In this document: positions 55,501 through 64,000 of the stretch, in pieces
Layout of the letters: the number at the start of each line of letters is the position of its first letter
Position numbering within the stretch: position 1 is the first letter of the stretch
Source: Lasiodiplodia sp. COLG20
Taxonomy: Eukaryota > Ascomycota > Dothideomycetes > Botryosphaeriales > Botryosphaeriaceae
Direction: 5' to 3'
DNA: 64,000 nt
NCBI GenBank assembly: GCA_009801085.1
Contig: VNWV01000001.1
Coordinates: 1,860,001-1,924,000, forward strand
The notes under the pieces: model-generated
The model's input: only the letters and a program-made list of their open reading frames with translations
The model's database searches: none
Told to the model about the DNA's origin: nothing
Made by a program: the position numbers and the translations under genes

Positions 55501-56054
55501 TAACCTCATGACCCAGGTGGCCCATCATGATCTCCACCGGCCTCAAACACCTGCACGCCCTGCCCTCCCTGCCTTCGACATCCGTCAACTGGCTCCCCGT
55601 CGACATCTGCGCGTCCAGCATCGCCTCCGCCCTGTCCACCGCTGCTGGCCACTCCACCACCACCTACACCGTCCACAACCTCGTCAACCCATCCACCATC
55701 TCATGGTCAACCTTCCTGTCTGCCCTCGCCGCGGCAACCTCCTCCTCCTCTTCTCCTGCCTCCACCCAGTCCTTCCAAACGGTCAGCATGCCCGAGTGGG
55801 TGGCCATGCTCGAAAAGGCGGCCGACGACGACGAGGAAGGGCGGCATGGAGAGGTCCCAGGACTGAAGCTCCTCGGTTTCTTCCAAGAGATGGCTGGGGC
55901 GGGCTTGGAGAGTTCCGACGCTGAGACAAAGGGTGGAGGCAAAAACGGCGAGGGTGTTGAGTTTGCGACCTCGAGCGTGCGCGGAGCGAGACCTGTAGAT
56001 GTGGAGATGGTGAGGTTGTGGCTGCAGAGGTGGAGCGACGAAGGGTTCGTCTAG
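52588..56054 (+). CDS. NRPS-like adenylate-forming reductase (A-T-R)
   Basis: Five exons: 52588-53264, 53314-55064, 55120-55296, 55351-55462 and 55517-56054, giving 1084 residues. The adenylation domain (about 10-520) has the P-loop IIHSSGSTGLPKP at about 185, FHIAGVSIALSG and QPGGAPLSPTL followed by TTYGSTEIG. The carrier domain has the phosphopantetheine site LGLDSQ (Ser613). The thioester reductase domain (about 700-1080) has the NADPH motif YLTGASGALG at about 703-710 and the YxxxK GYAQSK. There is no condensation domain, so a single carboxylic acid is activated and reduced to an aldehyde or alcohol. Substrate is unknown; benzoic-type acids and amino acids are both precedented. A poly-Ala run (CTG repeats at 54107-54127) sits in the A-domain tail. 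Start chosen as the first ATG in frame with full-length A-domain text. Confidence 0.9.
54107..54127. repeat. (GCT)n triplet run within the A-T-R coding sequence
   Basis: An in-frame trinucleotide run encodes polyalanine (EELDAAAAAAAV-like) near the end of the adenylation domain. It is likely a length-variable disordered segment. Confidence 0.75.
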
Positions 56055-56589
56055 ATTCTTATCATTGATCCGTCATTTTCATTTTGGGGACAAGTGTTAA
56101 AACTCAAGAGCATAATACTGTTTGGAGACCCCCAGAAACTTTTAATGATTTCAAACGTGGGTATGTATGGGCCCATCTTCCTGGCTACATCTCGTAGCGA
56201 ACGGAACGAAGATGGTGAGAGAAAAGCCTGTCCTCCTATCTACTCCGGATGCCGACAAATAAAATAATAAAACTAAGACAAAGGTTCGGCGCAACAAAAC
56301 ATGCATCTCAGTGTATTCGTAATAGGAAATAAGAAAATGAAAGGATCTCGCCCTTTGCCGATGCCAAGGACCAACTGTTGGCCGTTCAAAACCTGAAACA
56401 AAGGTCTTCTTGATTCCACAAAATAGGTGCCGGCGTCACGATCTCCCGTGAGTCGTGCGAAAAAAGTCATAGCCATGTATTGGGTATAAAGTTGAAGTAA
56501 AAGAAAACACGACACAGTAATTTATGCTGATGAATGGAAGGGCGCTTGTAGGCGAGTAGAAAAAAGAGACCAACTGTTGATGCAACACC
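56055..56589. other. convergent intergenic region
   Basis: About 535 bp of AT-rich 3' space between the A-T-R gene (+) and the F-box/WD40 gene (-). No gene supported. Confidence 0.55.
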
Positions 56590-59500
56590 TCATGCTGGAG
56601 GCTCAACAAGTTCAGCTGATTCATCGACGTCCTCAATCTCGCGACCTCGACTGTCAACGACGATGCGGCGACCGCGCTGATCTTCAGGTGCACCGTCACG
56701 AGAGGCGCCAAAGTCCAATACCTGACATAAGTTAGCTGGAGTTCGCGGTGTCCGGTGGAGGAAAGCTTACCTCAATGTATGTCAGGCTGTTTCTCTGAAC
56801 AGCTGCGACACATCTCCTCTCGTTAAATTTAACTTGCCAGACGCCGCTCAAGTCCGTCAAAAGGTCTTTCACACACTCTCCCGTCTTTACGTTCCACATC
56901 TTCAAAGTCCGGTCGCTGCCGCTGATGACCTTCTGGCCGTCATGTTGGAAGCAAGTAATTGCGCCCGTGTGTGCCGTGAGAGTCGCCTTGCACTGGCCAT
57001 TTTCAGGATCCCAGATGCGAAGCGTCGAGTCGGCGGCGGCGGAAACCAAACGTTCATGTGAGAGGTCAAGCAATCCAACGAGTGAGGTGTGGCCTTCGAG
57101 GTTGAAAAGGCATGCGCCCGTTTCGAGCGACCACACCTTCACAAGGTTGTCCATAGAACCAGAAATGCATCGGTTACGAGCATGATCCAAAACAACGCTG
57201 TAAACCTTTTGCGTGTGGCCGTTCAAACGGTGGAGTACTTCGCCTGTAGATATCTTCCAGACACGCACGCTCGTGTCATAAGAACCGCTAACCAAAGTAT
57301 CGCCATGGGCAGCAATGGCGCGGACTGAGTGGTGGTGTCCGGTAAGAGCGCGGATGAAGTATGGGTTTTCACGATCATTGGTCGGCGCACCGGTCTGGAA
57401 AACGGAAGGATCCTCGATACTTGGCAATTTCCAGACACGCAGGCTGGAATCACGGGAGCCGGTGATGATGAGCGGGCGCTCGGGCATCATAATAGGCTTG
57501 CCTTCCGCATCTTTGCCGATCTCGGTCGGCTGGAGGATCACAAGACAACGAACGGTCGAGGTGTGGCCTTGGAATACTTGCAAGCACTTGCCTTTCTCGA
57601 TATCCCACACTCGCACCGATCGGTCCGTAGAGCCTGAGACCAGTATATTTCCCCAGTATTGTAGAGCCCAGACACCTCCTTCGTGTCCGCTGAGTCGGTT
57701 GCGGAGAGCACCAGTCTTCGTGTCATAAACGTTAATGTTCGTGTCGTCACTGCCGGTAAGAATCTTGTCCGTGTCGAACTGCAGACATGTTACTACATGC
57801 CGCTGATGAGCGCGGAACGCGATGTGCTTCGGCTTCGTGTCGACGTCCATCCAGCTTTTCCGAATAAGATGGTGTCGTTGGTAAAGCGATTTGAACAAGT
57901 GAAGATTTCTCAAGGTGGGGAGACCAATGTTGGGGTTCGGGACAGCTAAGGCAGCAGCGTTGGCGTAAGCAATCGGCCCGTGTGCGCTGGCGAATGACGA
58001 CAGAACACCCGAGGTCTGAGGCTGAGACTTGGGGGGCGACGCACTCGGGCCCTTCACGCGGCGCCTCTTGCTGCTGGTTGCGTATTTGCTCGACGCCTTG
58101 CGCTTTGGACGTGTAGAGCCGGCAATGGTCAGCGCATTCTGAGGTGATGACAGGGCAGAGGTCTCGCTGTCCGATACAGCCCCCAGCATAGACGAGCCAC
58201 TGAGATCCCGCTCCCAGCTGTCCTGCCCGAACTGCCAACCCCAGCCTTCTCTTATAGCACGCTCCAATTCGCCTTCCGGAAGCACGTATCCATCCTTGTC
58301 CAGCAAGTTTTTCCATGCTTTCTCGTCCGAGTTGATCACTTGCCGCCACTTCTTCGACACCTGTGCTGCCCTGCACAGGCTTTGCGCATCCAGATGCAAA
58401 ATAATGTTCAAGCTCAGCTCCAACGGAAGAAGGCCAAGGAAATCAATCTTCAGCGCCGGGTTGACCGTGTTGGCAACGAAATGTAGAGTCGGCTTGGCGC
58501 ATCGTCGAAGAAATTGGTACATAACGTATGTCTTTAAGTCGTCGGGCATGGCATCAAAGGCGTCAACCATGGTTGGAATGTCCATAATCGTCGGTCCCAC
58601 AAGCTCCTGGTCGCTGTCCTCGCGTTTGAGAGCATATGTCGACTCCGCCTTCAGGTCCAGTTCGAGGCTCTTCGGATCCACTTTCTCCTCCCCTTTCTCA
58701 CGCTCGATGTCCAAGCTCGAGACATCGTTCTCGTCATCATCGTCCTCAACCCCGTGTAGGCCTGGGAAGTTTGCATGATGAGCTAGATTAGCGGCTGCAG
58801 TGATCGGAGAGAGAGAGGGGCTGGGAAGGCTAGCGTCCTGCGCAGCCAGATTCTGAAGCGAATTAGGACGTGCGGTCCTGGGACGTCTTTCCGCTTCCTC
58901 CTCGACAGGCACAATCGGCTCCAGATCCGTTTCAGCAATAGGTGGTGTAGCCGAGACCCCTGTAATCGCTTCCTCGATTCCCAGGCCAGCAGATTGGGTG
59001 TCTCGCGTATCGGACGACTCCTTTGCGCCTACCGAAGCATCGTTCGATGAGCGGGATCCTGAATCTCTGGTCTGCGATCGCCACTCCTCTGACATGCTCT
59101 GCAAGCTCGATAGCCGCTGAGCAGCATGGTCCCGGATCGTTCCTGCCCTTGAGCCAGGTCTCCTTAAACCTGCCCGTACCTTAGGTATCTTCAACTGTCC
59201 CGAGCTACCAGCATCCGTGTCCGGTGTGGCAGGTGCGGTTGTATCCAGGCACCTTGCCGTCTGGGAAGAATTATTGCGGGTGAGAGGAGGAAGATCCGCC
59301 GAGCCTGCAGCGGACCGAGGCATACTCTGACGTGGTCTCTTACGGCGGGACAAACTGGCTAGCTCGGCTGCTTCGGCGATGGACACGGGCGATGCGGATC
59401 GTTTCTTGAGGTTGCGAGCAGGGGGTTCCGGCGCTTCGGTGATGGCCTTCCGCTTCGTTGCTCGGCTCGGAGTGTCAAGCTTCGACTCTGAAGCTTCCGC

Positions 59501-60092
59501 TCCGGACAGCGTGCCGTTGGCAGATTGCAAAGCTGCATAGTAATGGGTATACTGATGGGACCCCGAATTAGTCATATACGGTCAGATCAGGCAACACGCT
59601 CCGTGTGCGACACGGTCAACGTGATTCTGCCAGCAGCTGAGGGCATACCTCGTCAAGAGTACTCTGGGCGTCGTCTGCCTCACGGAAGCGAGCCTCCCTC
59701 CCTCCGATGCTGAAGCTAAAATCCCTGATTGCCTGCGGCGTGGGAGAGGCGGCCAGGGGGTATTGTTTGGGGTCGCGCTCGCGGAGGTGGCGAGGGGCGT
59801 TGAGAATCAAAGGGGGAAAAGACGTCGTTGTTGTGGTAGTGGTTGTGACAACGGTTGTCTGGGTCGTCGGAGCGTACGAGAGCTGGCCAAGGGCGGCGAA
59901 GGGATCCAGCAGCTGGGTCTGCACGGTTTTCGAGACTTCATGGTGGGCAGGCATGGTGGGCGCGGTCGAGGTATTCGAGGGCTTGGCGGATGGCGAGGCG
60001 GACGGCGGTACAGCAGCCGTCGAGGCAAACGAAGAAAAGGCCGACGTGTCTTGGGATGTGGCCGTCCCGCTCAGCGTGGAGGCAGCATCCAT
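56590..60092 (-). CDS. F-box and WD40-repeat SCF substrate receptor (Cdc4/Pop1/FWD-1-like)
   Basis: Three exons: 60092-59649, 59551-56771 and 56721-56590, giving 1118 residues. The joins restore DAQSTLDE|YTHYYAAL and SLTYIE|VLDFGASRDGAPEDQRGRRIVV, both typical of the family. The N-terminal half is Ser/Pro/Thr-rich and disordered, with basic clusters (KRKAITE, SRRKRPRQ) that may be nuclear signals. A dimerisation-like segment precedes the F-box at about 517-560 (LPLELSLNIILHLDAQSLCRAAQVSKKWR), which binds Skp1. Seven WD40 repeats follow (about 735-1065), with repeated GSDDxxIxVYD and GHxxxVxxL text. Known members bring phosphorylated targets such as CDK inhibitors or clock proteins to the SCF ligase. 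Which of the Cdc4 or FWD-1 orthologues this is cannot be settled by eye. Confidence 0.93.
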
Positions 60093-62270
60093 GACGGCGG
60101 GAGGAGAGTGGGAGGCGGAACGCGAGGGTGACACGGACTACGGACGGCGAGGAGAGCGAGCAAACTTGGGGCCGGCGACGCGGTGAGACAGGGCCGCACT
60201 GATCATCAGCCCCGAGGCTTGCAGGCGCGCAGTGCGTGCAAGTGGGTGCGGGAGTGGGCCGTGGTGAGGCTGGTGTCTGCAGGGGCGAAGTTGGGGTGGT
60301 GTCGTCAGTCTAGTCGGTCATGGCGGCCAAAACAAGCGGTCCGGGAGGATGCAGAGTCGAGCAGGCCAGCACGCTTGGGGGAAGAGCGGATGTTGTGTGC
60401 GGCACAGTGTGGCCGGAGAGGGGTTGGCGGCTGGAAGGGCGAAGGCGATCTGACGCCGGGCCGGCTGAGGCGACAGCACAGGCGAGGCAGGCAGGCACAC
60501 AGGCAAGACCGCTGCTCCGAGCTTCCCCAGCCAACAGTGGTGTTGGCCGCCGCCCGCCAGCTCGCTTGCGCCTGCGATGCTTTTGAGCGTCACGCATATA
60601 TTGTTCCGCATCTCTGCCCGCCCCGCCCTCCAGCTGAGGAAGCGACTGGTGGACTCTCGCCCGCGCCCTCGAGCGGGAGTCCTACCCGTAGCACAGCATG
60701 AAGAGTACCACCTCGGCGGAATGCTCGATTTGTCACATGCCTAATTACCCGTTTCCAATCTCCTTTCTGCGTGTACAATAGCTCTTCCTGCACGCGTCCG
60801 ACGCGTCGCCATCGGAATGCCCGATCGCCACTTTTGGCGTCTCCAGGGTCCGAGCCAACAGCGTTCCGGCTTCGACAACGGCACGAAGATGGAAATATTT
60901 CCCCAGATGGTTGCAAGTTTGTCCGACACAACATACCCCACACTGAACCTCATCTAGCGACACTCGCATGATCGCAGGGCCCCTATTGTAGAGCCTCAGG
61001 CCCCGGCTCCGACGAACTCGCGGCGCAGAGCTTGCAGAAGCCGACGCGATCCGGATGCCCACGCAGCAGGTAACGTAATTTTCAGCAGGGCCATCATCTG
61101 CCGCCTTGATGGCTGCTGCTTCAGCCTACCGATGTCGTCACAACCTCGGAAAACACGACTCGTGTCCGCCCGTCCGCCAAAGCGGATGTTTTATTTGCAA
61201 ATAACTTGGCCATGGAAGCGTGGGCCCTAGTCTTGGTATCCATGCCGTGCGTCGAATAAAGCAGACGTGAAGAGGAGTTGTGCAGCATGATGAGGCGTCG
61301 CCATCAGCATGACGACCCAATGGCTTGAGGATCGGGAATCGAAGCGATCGGATGGCCAAAACAAAAGCTCGGCTTTTGACGTGCGCCCTTCGTACCGTGC
61401 GTTGCTGCTGACTACGTGTGTAAGCACAGGCATTCCTCGCCCTCTGCACAGCCGCTTATCCCCCAGCCGGAACCAGGTACCGGCCAGCCGCTTTCTGTCC
61501 CGTGCTGCTGCTCCCGACGACATATCATGGCGTAGTGTCATGGACCCGTGCGTCAGCAGCATTCTCTTTATTTCTGATGTGTTAACGTGCTGACCCTTCC
61601 AAATCGTCGTGAAATCCGGCAGGCCTGCATGATCAGAGAAAATGCACAGCTCTACTCATTCTGTGCTCATCGCTGTACGAGTATCAAAAAGAAAACCACA
61701 CAAACGGGAGGCAGTAACCGGACAAGACATACGCTGGCCAAAGGATAGGTCGCCCACATTCATGTTCTCTGTCAATTGCAATGCATACGTCGGTTGCTCA
61801 GCCTTTCTATGGCTCAAGGCACATCTATACTGGGGTGCAATGGAGAAAGCATGGTTTTGCTTTGATGCTGATTGTATACGACCGTCGTGGTGCATGAGTT
61901 CCCTATTTTTCTGACGATCTCGATATTCCCCAAGGTGACTTGCATATCACGCGGTTCAGCAGATGCACGACTTCTTCGCAGTAGGATTCCTTGCTGGGTT
62001 TCTAGCATAACTATACCGCTTGATCCAGCCTTTGTCATGATTAAGATGCGGAGGACAGCGGTGGTGGCGCGCCTTCCGCAACCGATGGATTGGTCGTGCC
62101 TTCCGCGACGGAAATGTCTTGCCTCGCTAGGTTCAAATTCGCCACCCACAATACTTCTCTCTTGTCATCCAACTCCACGCTCGCTAGGGCGGAGGATCAT
62201 ATCCAACAGGTGCCTATTTTCTCTCACAGCCCACACGCCTTACCGGACAACGCACACCATAATCCTCGAA
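60093..62270. other. 2.2 kb divergent intergenic region
   Basis: Space between the F-box/WD40 start and the HORMA-protein start. Frames at 60183-60701 (+), 60310-60611 (-), 61642-61914 (+) and 61814-62149 (-) overlap one another and have no motif. It should contain both promoters. No operator recognised. Confidence 0.5.
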
Positions 62271-64000
62271 ATGCCCCCGAAGAAATCGGGCACAGCAACC
62301 ACAGCGCTCAAGAAACTGCGCGGAAGACCGCCACGGAAACAAGTACAAAGCCATCCACAGACTCAGACTCAAGAACAAGCCAAGACAACTGAGGTTACGG
62401 CTCTGGTCACGCAGCAGCAGAGCCAAGTGCTCACACAATCACTATTACTGGCCTCGGTACTCCATCTCCTCACTCATCAACTCCATTCGCATCGCTAATG
62501 CTTTCCATACAGATATCCTCAGTTCTCCATCTCAGGTACGTACCGCCAGATTCGTGATGTCCATATCTGCTGATCCAATCCCAGAGATTTGATAAACCCT
62601 GCATGTTTCAAGCTGGCGCATTTCGATGTTAGCTCTTCCGAGCTATGGTCATATGAAGACTGGAAGACCGGCAACGTGACAACAGGGGATAACAAGCATA
62701 CTCAATCCCTGCATTTGTTGCAGAGAGGCGATGGTGCCAAAACGCAAGCATTCATGGACTACATTGTACGCTCTTCTCCGATACGCTGTGGCTGGCTTCA
62801 CCTCACTTTGGTGTTTCCTACTTAGTGGGACTTCAGGCACACAGCTTTGCTTATCTCGGTATAGGAAAACGGTGCCTTCGATGCAATCCAGCGAGGCTTC
62901 CTCCGTTCGTTTCAGCTGAAAATCTTCGCGGACCCTGACCATCAAGAGAATGTCTTGGAAACGCATACGCTGGATTTCAGTTATCATCGTTCCGCCGGAT
63001 CCACTAATCGTGTGGTAAGTGGCATGGAAATGACAGGCCCAGATGGAAGACGCCTTAGCCTTGTGAACTTGAAGATTGGGTTTGCAGAATTCGTTCGCAG
63101 TCTTTCCACATACGTGAGCAACCTACCGGAGCTTCCGGGTAAGTTCCTTTCAATCTGCTATTGCAGTCACTATTATGGTCACGAACTTATTTGGAACAGA
63201 ACAACGGTTTTTCAAACCAAAGCTCATCTACACAGATGATTGTCCAGACGACTATCAAGCCCCCGGCTTCTGCGCACCAAAGTCAACTGTCGTCAATTTT
63301 CCCAGGAACGATGAGCTAGAGAAGAAAACCTACCAGCTGAACAGCTACAAGGGGGGGTTTCACGAGTAAGTCCAAAGTTTCTCCGAGCAAGATCAATGTC
63401 GCTGATTCTCACAGTGTCAACATGACCATTTCCCACATGCAGTGGTCGAATCAGAGCGATGGCGCCATCCCTCCTGAATCTGATTTGATATATTCTGAGC
63501 CGGTATCCTCCACATCCGATGTAGCTAATGAGACTGCGCAATCGACAACATCCTTTCAGGACCAAGCAGCACTCAGCATTGGTGATCATATGAAGACTCC
63601 ACCGGCCACGGGAGAACTCGCTCATCAAAAACTGCCAGCCAAGTCTCAGCTACGCCGTCCTCGGTCCCGTTCATCCTTCCCAGGTGGTACTTTTGAAAGA
63701 ACACCGCAGGAGGAGGCAGACCATGACACGATATTAGTGCAAAGCCCTTCATGGGTGGATCCTGAAAGAAACAGTCAGACCATCAGCAACAGCCCAGAAA
63801 ATCGGAAACAGAACCACGCGTCCTCTCGAAACAGTACTCGGGCTTCTACGGTGGCCCGAAACGGTGAAACAGTATGGCAGGATGCAACCCGAGCAGAACT
63901 GAATAGTCAAGACAGGCAAGAACGGGAGATGCTGGAGAAGCTGGTAAGTTTGAGAACTCATCAGATGACCTTGTTTCCCCTCCCCCACGTGGTAACAATT
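62271..64000 (+). CDS. HOP1: meiotic HORMA-domain axis protein, HOP1-like (3' partial)
   Basis: Visible exons: 62271-62456, 62513-62535 (a 23-nt micro-exon), 62585-62765, 62865-63138, 63200-63365 and 63415-63943. The sixth ends in a GTAAGT donor and the gene runs past the window. The N-terminal tail is Lys/Gln-rich (KKLRGRPPRKQ, TQQQSQVLTQ). The HORMA domain starts at about residue 50 (QSLLLASISSVLHLRDLINPACFKL) and continues with SELWSYEDWK, MDYIENGAFDAIQRGFLRSFQLKIFAD, LPELPEQRFFKPKLIYTDDCPDDYQAPGF and the NSYKGGFHDVNM segment. Ser-rich sequence follows and would precede a zinc finger seen in some relatives. HOP1 proteins build the meiotic chromosome axis and promote inter-homologue recombination. 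The micro-exon is needed for the text to match. Confidence 0.9.

Noticed and set aside
62766..62864. Coding sequence between HOP1 exons 3 and 4
   Set aside because: The upstream frame reads on briefly, but the conserved MDYI-ENGAFDAIQRGF text needs its removal as a 99 bp intron.
63015..63037. Intron at a GTAAGT in HOP1 exon 4
   Set aside because: The only acceptor would make a 22-nt intron, and the read-through text (SGMEMTGPDG) fits the family.

Overview
This is a nuclear segment from a filamentous ascomycete (Pezizomycotina; Dothideomycetes is a guess). The evidence is 46-100 bp introns with GTRNGT donors and short YAG acceptors, a Zn2Cys6 transcription factor, a GAF-containing hybrid histidine kinase, a fungal class I CPD photolyase, an NRPS-like adenylate-forming reductase and an NCS1/Fur permease. 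There are 21 protein-coding genes (two cut by the window ends), no intact tRNA or rRNA and no CRISPR. Exon joins were read by hand from reading-frame continuity and family motifs. No search was run.

Left part (1-30 kb) is mostly housekeeping: the 3' end of an unknown Ser-rich protein; a FYVE+RING E3 ligase (Pib1-like); a CYT-4/Dss1 mitochondrial RNase II-type exonuclease; the MoaD-like subunit of molybdopterin synthase; an MFS transporter; a COG1228-type amidohydrolase; a CPD photolyase with two in-frame starts; a decayed repeat with Pol III promoter-like boxes; a GNAT acetyltransferase; a Pcl-type cyclin flanked by two gene-free stretches of more than 3 kb; an unknown basic/Ser-rich protein; and the GPI mannosyltransferase II (PIG-V/Gpi18).

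Middle (31-37.4 kb): a secreted cysteine-rich protein, a BRAP2/Etp1-type RING+ZnF-UBP protein and a putative GPI-anchored wall protein.

The most interesting part is 37.6-56.1 kb. A divergent pair encodes a D-hydantoinase/dihydropyrimidinase-type enzyme and a single polypeptide that fuses an N-carbamoyl-D-amino-acid hydrolase to a hydantoin/Asp-Glu racemase. Together these are all three activities of the bacterial hydantoin-to-D-amino-acid route, packed into two genes. Their 533 bp shared promoter holds seven HGATAR (GATA-factor) sites. Beyond an intervening hybrid histidine kinase lie a Zn2Cys6 regulator and a second divergent pair, an NCS1 permease (the family that includes hydantoin and allantoin carriers) and an A-T-R adenylate-forming reductase, whose shared promoter has six HGATAR sites. 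I propose that this is a hydantoin uptake/processing locus, possibly feeding a (D-)amino acid to the reductase. The core pair is well supported by motifs; membership of the outer genes is inference.

Right end (56-64 kb): a Cdc4/Pop1/FWD-1-type F-box WD40 protein and the 5' part of a HOP1-type meiotic HORMA protein that contains a 23-nt micro-exon.
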